Positions 39,124-50,800 of a stretch of 64,000 bases of DNA are shown here, piece by piece (positions within the stretch are counted from its first letter, which is position 1; each line of letters begins with the position of its first letter). Origin of the DNA: Lithospermum erythrorhizon (lineage: Eukaryota; Streptophyta; Magnoliopsida; Boraginales; Boraginaceae); assembly GCA_019722365.1 (NCBI GenBank), contig JADFUC010002420.1:62001-126000 (forward strand), read 5' to 3'. Below the pieces are notes generated by a model. That model was not told the DNA's origin. It ran no database searches and saw only the letters and a program-made list of their open reading frames with translations. Made by a program: the position numbers and the translations under genes.

Positions 39124-40524
39124 AAAATTGTGTCTTGATGGACAAGTAGGCCCTTTGTGTGATGAACCAAAATAAAACTAAGCCCAAGCCGTTAATTAGG
39201 CTATGTTTAAAATCTCTATGCATGCGAATTCGGGATGATTAAATTTTTTTCCTCATGAAAATAGATCCTGAATATTTACCGGTGAAATAAAATGGGCCCA
39301 AAATTAGTCCGAAAATTCAAAAAAATGGGATTTAATTGATTATTAAATTCTAAAATTAAGATGATTAATTCTAAAAGTCCATAGGATTAAATTAATTATC
39401 CTAAAATATTTAACATGTAATAAATTCATCTTAAAATACAAATATTGATTACATTAAATCACTTGGAGGAGTTCGGTCCAATACAAATGCAATAGATCTA
39501 GAGTACTAAATATCACAGAATTTAATGCTCCAAGGAAGCTCCTTGTGGTGAGAATTAAATGGGTCTTAACATGTATAAATCATGTTAATATTAAACCCAA
39601 AATTATTTAATTGTCTAATAAATGAAGAATTAAATGGGGTCTTGACATGTAATAAATTCATGTCAACATCAAACCCCTAAACCAATTAATTCTTATTAAA
39701 TTCTCTACGGATCAAGGATTAAATGGTGGGTCTTAATATGTAATATATTCATGTTAATATTAAATCTAATTTTTTTAATTATCTAATAAATGGAGAATTA
39801 AATGGAGTGTTGGCATGTAATAAATCCATGTCAATACTAAACCCCTAATAAATTAATTCCTAATAAATCCTCTACAAATCAAGAATTAAATGGGTCTTAA
39901 CATGTAATAAATTCATGTTAATATTAAACCCGAATAATTTAATTCTCTAATAAATGAAAAGGGTAAATGGGATCCCGACCTGGAGTGGCACTAAAGCCCA
40001 CGTAATTAAGTTTCATTAAATTCGACTTTCGGGCGAAGACTTAATTAAGGATGATGACATGCGAAATATGTCCTGATAAGTCCAAATAAGTTAACCTTCG
40101 CATGAGATAGGGGTTGACTAGAGAATGTGATAATATGAACCACGGTGATCCACACAAGCAGTGATCATCGCTTTAAAGTCCTTAAATGGCGTAGATGACC
40201 CCAACCAGGACATGATTAGCCTTAAGCGTAGTTGCGGCAAGTCCCAAAACAAGGTTAATCATGATCTTTGGACACCCATGAGGAAGAAGTGTTACAGGAC
40301 CGGGATGGATACAAATTCCACCAAACCAAAGTCCTCCACGCCTGTTGTTCGTTCGATAAATTCAAACAAGAGTGGATGTGATTAAAGCCAGGGGCGTCTT
40401 TGGAAAAACCAGCAGAAACACTGATATACTGCATTCTTGTTGGAAAATGGACCTTCTTATCTAGGTCGAACTTCGACACCTGCTACGTATGTACCGGTTC
40501 GAAGGGGCAATCCCCGTCAAGCGG
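39124..40524. other. 3' non-coding interior of the outer element
   Basis: AT-rich, with the tandem repeats listed separately and a few short open frames (40161-40385, 40255-40479) without known motifs. Its position just before the right LTR and its repeat-rich nature fit the long non-coding 3' region common in Tat/Ogre elements. Confidence 0.45.
39561..39968. repeat. Five tandem units of about 76-91 bp
   Basis: Units begin near 39561, 39637, 39728, 39807 and 39892 with GGGTCTTAACATGTAATAAA or a variant, then TTCATGTTAATATTAAAC, a CTAATAAAT segment and GAATTAAATGG. Odd and even units differ (TCTTAAC/TTAATATTAAA versus TTGACATG/TCAACATCAAA), which suggests a dimeric higher-order unit of about 165 bp. 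Confidence 0.88.
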
Positions 40525-42039
40525 TGAAATTTATTCGAAAATAATTAAAATGATTAAAAGCGACTTAATCAAGTTAATTAAATCGGCTTATTAAAAAAGA
40601 AATGCCACGTGGAAATTTGAGGGTTACCGATCGAACCTAAATTTAATATAAAATCTTCATTGAACAAGGGTTTCCGAGAAAATAGCCGAATTAAATGCAC
40701 ATTAAATTTAGGATTCGAGGCTAAAAATCCCTAATTTTATCTAATTCGTCATTGTAAGGCACGAAATTGAAGTTACGGAAGTTCCGGGGTTCAAAATGAA
40801 CACTCAAAAGTTATGGAATTCAAAATGGCGACTCAAAAACAAAATTGACATAAAAATGTTTGGCACTGAAAAATCTAGAACCTTTTCTTCAAAATAGAAG
40901 CCTTCATTACTTGAGACAAAGTAAAATCTCAAAAATCGGTTCGAATCTTTGCGCCGAAATTCAACGGTTAAGATGCATTACGTCCACTTATAAAATTAAA
41001 CCAACAAATCATAAACGTGTTCAGCCTGAAGCCTATAAATAATCTCAATATTTTTCGAAAATGACATCCGAAATCATTTAGAAAATACACAAAGAACATA
41101 CGAGAGAAAATACGGGAGGCGACCTACGAGATTTCTAGGTTAAATCTTTAAACCTTGATAGAAACACGGCTTCGTGGATGGAAAACACTTCCGGAGTAGC
41201 CAAAATAGAGCGCATTAAATCAAATTATTGCACAAACACAATAATTCTTTTAAGTTGAAAGCAAAATCGATGAGAATTTGGCATAGATTTCTCGAGACCG
41301 CTTTGAATATTTAGGAATAAGCTAAATAATTTTTGATTATTCATAAATCTTGTATGAACACGCGAAAAATCTCGGGTTGATTCATCAAGTTAGGATATAG
41401 AACACTAAGCGTTAAAGTCCCATATAGGCGAAAGCCACAGGCGAGAAGCAAGCTCCCTAGGCCCGCAATACGATTGATCGGTATCATCAACAAGGTTGAA
41501 ACGATCCCCGCCGTACTAATTATCAACTACGGCGATAATTTTGCTAAGGCCGTTGTAGCGTCATTAAGCGACATGAAGCAAATCAAGTCCTCGCCGTTAC
41601 TATAACAACAGCTGGCAAGTCGTGTAGTATTATAAGCTAGAAGTGGCCTTGACTTCAAGGAACTAAAATCAAATCACGAGTGGTCGAATCTCATTAGATG
41701 CACACAAATAAAAGTCCACTTTGAGAGGTAGTAGCTTATACAACTTCTCGGTCCACAGATAAAGTGTCATAAAATCGGCACCACAAAGATGAATTCACAG
41801 CGGTACTAAGCCAGAAGTCCTTTACAAATAATGTTGTAAGTCCCTCCCGTCTGGCATGGAGGCGGAGATCAATCACGAACCCAGGTCGAGTCAGCCTCGA
41901 CAGAATGTTGAGTAAGGCTCCCCGGCTCGGATCGTATCGAGTCACAGACCCCAGTCTCGAGTCACGTCAATTGGGACAAATGTCCAAGTCGTCGTGGGCT
42001 CTATCGAAATCAAATATTTGACTTCCCAGTGCATAGAAT

Positions 42040-42240
42040 TTTTTTAATTTTTATTCAAAAAGCCGCGCCCTAGGAGTCACTAACGTGTACTTATGCATAT
42101 ATATAATATATTTATATAGATCTTTTTACACATAGTGACTCTTACGGAATTAAATCAAAGCAGGGCCTTTTAACTCGGTGGTAGAGTAATGCCATGGTAA
42201 GGGGCATAAGTCATGGTTCAAATCCGATAAGGGGCTTTAG
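42040..42240 (+). other. Nuclear insertion of plastid DNA (probable)
   Basis: A segment absent from the left LTR that ends in a near-complete plastid trnT-GGU. The preceding 120 bp (CTAGGAGTCACTAACG, an AT run, then CATAGTGACTCTTACGG) is likely the plastid spacer upstream of trnT. That part is inference, because only the tRNA was recognised. Confidence 0.6.
42165..42236 (+). pseudogene. trnT-GGU: Plastid-type tRNA-Thr(GGU) pseudogene
   Basis: Shows the 5' part CCTTTTAACTCGGTGGTAGAG, the anticodon context GCCATGGTAAGG and the T-arm GGTTCAAATCC followed by GATAAGGGGCT, in the order and spacing of plastid trnT-GGU. It differs by an inserted G pair after the anticodon arm, a lost base before GGTTC and point changes (CTCGG for CTCAG). 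It sits inside a dead LTR, so it is probably a non-functional plastid-derived copy. Confidence 0.8.
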
Positions 42241-42443
42241 TTTTCTAAAACTCTATCCGTGGGCTCATTATCAGGCCCGAAGCCAAGTCAAGCGTCTCGC
42301 GAATTGTGTGAGAAAGCTGACTTGAACATAGTTTGGACAATCGATCTTTTCGATTTGATAAAAGCACTTGTCTGTGCAATTTTACTTCTGATAGATTTTA
42401 TTTTATACCCCTTTAAATAAATAATAAAAATTCTTAACTTTGA

Positions 42444-44808
42444 AAACTTTATCCAAGTTAAATGTGTGTATCGGCTTTATTGTTAAAATTCTATTTAAAA
42501 CTAGGAAACAAAATATTAAAAGACTACAAAACAATTTCAATACCGTTTTTATAAACAATCCCTAGATAAGTATTCACTTACATTGCAATCCTTATAAAGT
42601 GTTATACATGTTACCATAGAGGTAACTTGGTAACTTAGATAGCATCTGAGGTATAAAAGAGTGGTATTTAAGTTGTTTTATGTAATAATGATCACATCAT
42701 ATCAAAATTATTAATAAAAGAGAATATTCGCGTGCAGGATACGGGCGGTCGCTATATATATATATATAGCTTGAGCGACTGAAAGTTACGCGATTGTCAC
42801 TAGATTTTTTTTTTATATATAGCTTGAGAACGTTGTATTTTGCGCATTAAAAGTTTCACCTTCGAAATATATTGAAAACATAATTAAATTTTGTCCCCCT
42901 CCTTCTCTAGATACTTCTATACCCAATTACCCATTACTTTAAAACAATGTTAGTAAAATACGGGACGGAAAAAAAACGTGAGTACGAACGTATGGGTATA
43001 ATTCGAATAGGTATGAGTAAAATTACGTGAAAAAACGCAAAGTTTTATTGGGAAAGAATCGTACGAACAGTGTTTCTTACGGGTATAAAACGTTTTACTT
43101 TTAAAAAGTACGGGATCAAAAATACGAAAATATAACTTAATATTTTTACATTTATTTGTACATTAATTGTCCAACTTTAATTTATAAAGAACCATTTCTC
43201 ATATAATATTAGAAAAATAGTAAGATCTTTGATCATTTGCTCAAATTATTTAATAAATACCTATTTAAAATAATTTATTTGAACGATATACTCCGCCGAT
43301 GGTTTAATTGATTTTTTCGCATCTGCAAGAGACAAATCTTTGATATTTAATTAATCTTTAATTATATTATTAAAGAAATTATATTATTAAAAAATTTAAT
43401 ATTATGAAAGTATTTTAAAAGACGAATATAATTATATAAATTTTATATTTTTTAGAATAATGAATAATTAATAATTGATAATCAAAGTTGATTTAAGAAA
43501 ATTCAGCTTGACAATTAAAGTGGATTGGAGGGAGTAATATTTTATGTTCACAATGAAAAATAATATCAAAAAGTTTAAAATTATACATCTACTAAATAAT
43601 TATCATCATTATATTGAAAACATAATTAGATTTTGTCTTCCTCTTTATCTAAATCTTATCTGAATTCTTCATTCTTCTGACGCCAGCTCTATCATTTTAT
43701 TGATCGAATTTCATTCGTTTCTTTTTTTCCTTCTCTATCAATATCAACATATCCAATCTATAAAAGCGTTATTAATAATTATCGTCAGTTAGAACCAGTA
43801 TTGAACAAGTCACCGAAACGCCCGTCACGCCACTCACTAGTTGTTTAATTAATTGAAATAATGTTGTAATATGGTGGTTAAGTCATTTCTTACCCATCAT
43901 TGATGCATATAATCTGACTCCTCTAAATTTGTTTAACGGAAATCTTTTTAATGACATCAAGATATGTTGTATGTATCATCATAAGGGATTATTAGTCTAA
44001 TACCATCAATCTATTCTTAGCCGAAAATGGATAGGAAATAATCAAGGACTCAACATTACCATGGCCTAGTCTATAGTCTTTTGATTTTATTTTGGAATGA
44101 ACAACTCCAGGCACATGTATAGGCTATACAAATACAATGCACATAAAAGCTTAATCACTAACGAAAAGCTAATCGAATCTGAAGTTTTTCCAAACATAAC
44201 AATCTATCTTGCTTTATCATCCATCCCTCTAGAACAAAGCAAATTAGTCTATATGAATTCTGGCTACAATGGAGTTGAATCTTTGGAAGGAGGGAAATAC
44301 ACCATCCTAATCTAAAGCATAAAATTACAAAGGTATAATTAATTTGCAAACAGTCACCCTATTGTCACAAGGAATAAGGTTGCATATTAACCGACCTCCT
44401 TTACCAACTTAGGTGAGAGCCTATTAAGTGACATCGAGATATGTTAAGTTTGATTATAGTTAATTGGACCACCTAAAAACAAATAAAATATTTATCTGCA
44501 TTGCATTGAAATATAAATTCACATCAAATGCCCAAAAATGGGAATTATACAAAGGTGGCATTTGCCTTTCATATGAATGCGTAGAGATGCTCTGCATTAT
44601 TCAAACAATGTGGTTTTCCAGGACCCCATCTAGATGCAAATTGTTGAAGTAAAGCCAAAAGCCTTCTTCCTAGTTGCATCCCTCCTCTATCAAAAGCAGT
44701 GGTGCCATTTCTCTTAGGGGTCTTATCCTATGCACTTGGTATGAATGCTACTCTGGTCCAATATGTACGATCCCTTCGTGGGAGAAGTTTCTTGTGCAAA
44801 TATCTCAA
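42444..44808. other. Intergenic DNA downstream of the receptor-like gene
   Basis: AT-rich. Contains a Stowaway-like MITE (listed separately) and a TATA run near 42755. A short CGGGCGGTCGCTATA word near 42745 recalls the LTR terminus of the chromovirus-like family but is too short to call. The 3' untranslated region of the receptor-like gene must lie just left of 44809; no clear AATAAA signal was identified on the minus strand. Confidence 0.5.
43291..43534. mobile_element. Stowaway-like MITE
   Basis: Inverted termini CTCCGCCGATGGTTTAATTG and, reversed, CTCCCTCCAATCCACTTTAA, flanked by TA on both sides (43289-43290 and 43535-43536). Size and non-coding AT-rich interior fit Tc1/mariner-related Stowaway elements. 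Confidence 0.72.
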
Positions 44809-47800
44809 TCACGAATTCGGATTGTAAGTTGGTATAAATCCTTTTGCATGTTGGCTTTCAAGTTCAAGAGTCATCAGTGACTTCTGCCTTTGATATCTGT
44901 TTCTCTTGGCTGATAGTGCTGGGTAAAATAAAGTAAAAGATTCACTCAGAATTTAAACTAACAATTACATTATCTAAGCAATTAGTAAGTGTTATAATCT
45001 GCAAAATGGTGATGCTTGGAATATTAGAGTCAAGAGAGGACTTCAAACACCAACAGACAAAAATTCATACAAGAGTTCATGACGTTAATGCCAATTTATT
45101 TTTACCGAGAAACTTGTTATAAACTAACATCAAAACCAATAATCTTTTTGAGGTTCCTAGGGTGTTTATAAAATACTAAGTCATTCTTAGATAAAGCCAA
45201 TGATCCTACAACAAATATTCACCTTACATAAAGCCAATGATCCTACAACAAGAATATTCACCAAAGGTGCATTGTCGCTGAGCAATCAATTATCCAAGAC
45301 AAGTAAAACTTATGATTAATGCAGTTAAAAAAAATCTATGGAAAAATCTCAAATTCAATATAATAATTGACAAAATAAAGAGAAGCATGAATGTTAGTGT
45401 TAAATCCGGTATAGACTTGGAACGGAAAAAAGGACCAAAGGTGCTTCGTCATTGAGCATTAAATCATCCAAAACAAGTACAAGTTTCTAAACATAATCTT
45501 AGTTTCTTTTAGGTTATTACAACTATACAAAAGCATCCTTGCCAATGTGATGATTATGATTATTTCAGTTAAAATAAACTCTACTGAAAAATCTCAGATT
45601 AAATAAACAAAAGAGAATCACGAATGCTGTAGTGAGAAATCCAGTATAGATTAAAGACTTAAACAATAGCATTTGCTGTATGAAATGGCACCTTAGAGAC
45701 CAAATTTTGAAAACCTAAAATACACTTGCATTATGAAAATATTCAAAAGCATATCATCATTCTACGTGAATTCTGTTTATCACAGAACCTTGAAACCCCA
45801 AACTTAAATTGAAGATAAGATATAAGGCAAAATTTTAATGCAAGAAACTGAGAATGGCATGTATACATTAATTAACAATAGTGATAAAATAAAACTTTTA
45901 ATCACAATATGCAGTTTCTTATGGAAAACAATTTAACAGAATTATAACAGTTAATATACATATATATCATAATTGAAACTCAAATGTCAGACTAGAATGT
46001 CTGTAATACTAAAAAACAACGAAAAACAAAACAGTTTTAGGATCATTACGAAAGGCAATTTTGACAATCAAAATGGGAAGCGTGGAACATCTAATATCTT
46101 ATATTTTAATCAGTTAATTAGCACTGATTACTGCATAATTTTTATGTATTTTCCCAATGCAATTGTTTGGCAGTATAGAGAAACTTTCAGATAAAAAACA
46201 GTTGCATTTAAATTTGGAAAATCTGTATCATGCAGGAAACTGTAGCAAAAAAAACTTACCCACTAACTCTGATGGCAGACCAAAGTCGTAATCATTCCGT
46301 CGCCTCCTTATGCAGATGCATACAGCTAATGATACCAAACATAATACAAGAAGACAGGAGAGGGCTATTGCAACTTTTCCGCCTGTAGATAAGCCATCCT
46401 TTCCCCAAAACAGAGGACAATCAGGTAAAGACGGCACGCCACATAGACCCTTGTTGCTAGAAAGACTGTCAAAGTTACATTAGAACAATCAGATATGAGA
46501 GGAACAGAAAAAAAAACAATGTGAGACTAACTCCATCCAAATATATATCATAAAGAGAGAAATGGACACTAAAAGGCATGATTAACAATCATCAAATTGA
46601 TTACAGAAGAACGAAACAAAAAATACTGTCCAAAGTCCTCAAATTGAGTAGGAACCTTATCGAGGAATTAGACTTTAGAAGTAAATATCAAAACCTTTTA
46701 ATGTGTCCTAACCATAGTTTGTGAATAGCGGCGGAATAGTGGTATAGTGTCGAGTAGCGGTATAGTGTCGAGTAGCGGTATAGTGGCAGGTAGCGGTATC
46801 GTAGCGCTACACGGCATCAAGGTAAATAGTGGTAAATAGTGACGCAATAGCAGACTTTTAGAGCTTCGCCGCTATTGACCACTAAACGCTATTCACAACC
46901 ATAGTCCTTTCAAATTTAACAAATTAGATGTGTCGCCATAACTACTCAAAAAGGGGCGAATAATTACTGCTAATTTCCAACGAGGTGGAGCCACTAAACA
47001 TTAACCTGGGAACATACTCCCTTCATTTCAAATTAATTGACATTTTGGAATTGCGTGTCAAGACTTTGACCACAAATTACTTTTTATTCACTAATCCGAA
47101 AAATATAAAATTGATATCATTGAATTTGGTTTTAAAAATATAAAAATATTTTTTTTTAATTTTTCATAATGTACATAAAAAGTAATTGATGATTAAAGTT
47201 GTGTCTCGAAAAGTGAAAAAGTCAATTAATTTGAAATGGAGGTAGTATAAAATAAGTAGAGCAGCAGATTACTTCAAAATTCATAGTTGAGGAATCGAAG
47301 TGCATTAGCTCTCTTGCAAACCAGCTAATTTTAATGACAATCAATAATCATTCTATACAAGGATAAAGAAGAAAGTAGATTCTATGACATACTCAATAGC
47401 ACCACCGTGGACCCCAACCGAGTACAGTTCCTCTGGTACAAGCCCATCAAGTTCATTGTTGTTTAACAGCCTGAAAACAGTAAAATGTTTAGAAGGATCA
47501 ATATGACATTTTAAAGCAAGGACTGCTTCATATGTTACAACGACACAGCCTAACCATATAAACCAAATGGATATTCAAAGGTACTGCCAAGATACTGCAC
47601 AACTGCCTAATCAAGAAGAGGGGTATCTTCTTGACTAGGATAAAAATATATCTTAGAATAAATACTCTAAAGCAAACAATCATGGTCACAGCATATAGTG
47701 TAACATGAGTTCAGTTATATTGAAACTTACACAAGTTGCAAACTGGAAGAAGTTAGGCTCTCTGGTATGGGGCCTGTAAACTTATTGTTTGATAAGTCCC

Positions 47801-50800
47801 TGCACCAATAAGTAGGCCGGATAAGGTGGTTGTGGAGCAATTGCAGCTGGCAGTTGAAATGCCATTTATAACACCGAATAACATTTGTTTGGGCAACAAC
47901 AGTAAATTCTTCCTCTGAAATCTCATTAGAGAGAGAGGGAGTTAACTCAATATGAGCATCACTGTTTCAGAACAATCTCTACGAGGGAAAAAATTGTGCA
48001 GAAATGACCCGACATTAATGACTCCCCCTTTCAATCCTTTTAACAGGTTTCCCATAGAAGTTATCTTCCTAGGACAACATCGACTAATAGTAGACAACAG
48101 AGCATAATTAATACGTACCCCCTCCATCCATGTTCTTATTTTAATGCAAATTTGTAGTTAAATATGTTCAGACTTTCCTCCTAATCAATCTCTCACTTTA
48201 GTCGAAATGAGGACTTATTTGGGATTTTCAAAACGCAAAAACTTAAAAACAAAATGGGATGGAGGGAGTAGAATTTGCACACAGATCTCTTCTGTGGCTT
48301 AGAGAAAATAGTTAGATAAGAGTGGCTGAAAAGCTTTTATATGAATTTTGGAGTATTAACCGTACCACAGAACCAGAAAAATTGAATCAAAACACAGAGA
48401 CGTATTTTCTTGGTAATTTCCAACCATACCAAATAATCAAGTATTTATAAGAAATAAGCAAATAATAACATCATTTTCTCAGGAACTTACAGCTTTACAA
48501 GAGACTTTTGACCCAACCCTGAAGGTAGAGTACCTTGCAGAGAGTTAGAACTTAAATTCCTGCACATACATAATCATATGTCTATGTGAGAAGTCTGAAA
48601 TAGATTTAAAATATTTACATGCTAGCATAAGTTACGGAAACAATCTATATATAAAAGAGAGAAATATTCAGTAATATAAACAAAATAATAAACGAATAAA
48701 GAAAAATAAATGCAGCAAGAAGTTTACAGCAATCAGGAAAATATAATCATCAAATAACACTGAACATTATCTAATTCTTAATGTCTTTGCCATGCAGCAT
48801 TGAACATTCCTTCGATTTCTACATTTTCTCTTTGTCACGGTAAAAGCAAACTCGAAACTCAGTCAAACTACTTATGACAACAAAATTGATACTCCAGAGA
48901 GAAGTAGACAAACTTTCAAAGCATAACACCTACTGAATTATGAAGATACACCAAAATTCTAGTGAGATTGACCTCTGAAGATTATGTGGAGACTCAGTGT
49001 CAAATCAGTTATATGCTAACTGCTTCTACTAGGAGATCGTGGATGCTAGCGACTGCATTAGGTGCTAGAAGATAGCATTTGAAGTTCGATGAAAATAGTA
49101 GCAAGGAGTTTTAGTTATGAACTTATACCAAGTAGTGTAATGTAGTTAAGTGGCAGCTATCCAGTAACCTAGTATGGATAGTCAATGTGCAGTTAGACGT
49201 ACGCACTTTTGAGATTCTCTCTTACCTTTTTGCTATACTATTCACTTTCCTATTCATTGAATCATCTTTATGCTCATTGCAAAAGTCAACAAATTTAAGT
49301 ACTAGTGATACAGCATGTATGCAGTTAATTCAGAAATATTGCTTGAGAACACCAGTTCAAATCAAAGTGAAATGTGGTTACGAAACGTATAGAATGAAAA
49401 GTGGAAGGGGAAAATTCTGTTAGTTCATTCATTTCAGAAAGGAGGAGTTAAATCCCAGCAAGTAATTATTTCGTTACTTACACATGCAAAAGCTTTGTAT
49501 ACCTTCCAAGATACAAAAGGGGGGCATTACACAGAGAAGCCTGAGTTTTGTGTTAATTGACAACTCGGTGCCGGAGGATTTTTTTCATATTATCTGCTTG
49601 AGTAGACTTCAGTCAAGAAAATGTTTAACATTCTACAACATAAGGAGTTGAGGACCTCTCCTCTAAATTGCATAACCATAGTCACCTGGAACGGGATACG
49701 GGACCGATGACAAAATTTGTTACCTTAACTGAATTTGGTACGGACGGGGGTATACTCATTTATTCAGAATGATAATCTGGGATTTGGAGAGGATAATTTC
49801 ATATATATTTTCATGTAAGTGATGTTATTTAGAATACGAAAGCTAGTTGAATGTATAGTTGTTTATAGTTCAAAGTTTCTAGGCATGCCAAGTTTATGCT
49901 TAAAAGGTTAGTCTACAATTCAAAAGATAATAAAGTGAAAAAAGTACTGAAGAACCACACTTCTGGTAAGTGAACTAGTTCGAACTTGACAAAAATATAC
50001 GAGCAGCTACAAACAAAAGAAGGAGGTTGTAGGATACTTACAAGCTCGCCAAATTTGTCAGAAGGCTAATTTGGTCACTGATATATCCTTTGAGACCTTG
50101 ACTTCCAAGATCACTGAGTAAATCCAAAATCAAACAAATGCATAATCAAATGAATGGAAAGCAAAAGAAAATTGTATATCCGCTAAGAATATATAATATA
50201 TTATGACAAGAAGGCGACAGATGGGGCACAAGGGTCTTAGAATCTGTTGATTCAGAAAATTAAGTCATTAACTAATTCAGGTATTTATAATAGATGCACA
50301 TCAAAGAGAAAATTTACTAAAGTACGAAGCATTCTAAGAAAATTGTTGATGCAGAGTATACAAGTAAAACTATCACTATGTGTATAAAGATACTTGAACA
50401 TCATTCCATCAGGGAGGGGGGAGTAAAAACGAAAAGTATCACAATTCCATTCATAGTGTTGGCAAGCCAGATTCTGTCTTCAAAACATTAAAACTGAATG
50501 GTGATATGGAGAAGATACTATAACACTAAACCTGGTTAATTCCAGAACCAACTAAAAGTAATGGACACGAATCACAAAATAGAAATGAGAAGTCTAGACA
50601 ATTTGTCTGAAAAGTGTATAACACAAAGTCTGACAAATAGATTTTCTTCAATTATCAATTTATCATACTGCTCTGCTCCTTCCCTCTATTCAGTATAAAT
50701 GTGGTAGCATATGAATGTACATTTACGAATTTATTTGAATACCGAATGAACAAAATAAAATAACATCATATAGTTAACTTAACAAGAAGCTTTATCATAT

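Larger units (their letters stand above)
19776..42443 (+). mobile_element. Tat/Ogre-like Ty3/gypsy element broken by nested insertions
   Basis: Two related 1.7-1.9 kb repeats in the same orientation bound this 22.7-kb stretch. Right after the left repeat, TATCGCCGGTGGGGTAGCG resembles the GGCGCCGTCTGTGGGGA primer-binding site of Tat-lineage elements. Gag and protease relics of a Ty3/gypsy element follow in plus orientation at 22361-23500. The interior is split by a solo LTR (25481-27926) and a 9.2-kb element (29948-39123). After removing these, about 11 kb remains, a normal size. No reverse transcriptase or integrase is recognisable. No clean target-site duplication was found (GATAG and AAACT), so the pairing of these LTRs is probable, not proven. 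Confidence 0.7.
40525..42443 (+). repeat. 3' LTR of the Tat/Ogre-like element, with plastid insertion
   Basis: About 1.92 kb, collinear with 19776-21515 from GTGAAATTTATT to CCCTTTAAATAAATAATAAA. It is about 180 bp longer than the left copy, and the excess corresponds to a plastid-derived block at about 42040-42240. Confidence 0.8.

Noticed and set aside
44097..44880. Plus-strand frames of 60-72 codons downstream of the gene
   Set aside because: Short, low information and antisense to the 3' end of the receptor gene; no family match.
49187..49423. 78-codon plus-strand frame
   Set aside because: Within intron 4 of the receptor gene, opposite strand, no known motif, no start context or homology recognised.
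49480..49530. Candidate extra LRR exon in intron 4
   Set aside because: The LRR frame joins perfectly from exon 4 to the 48491-48559 exon, and no in-frame LRR with both splice sites was found here.
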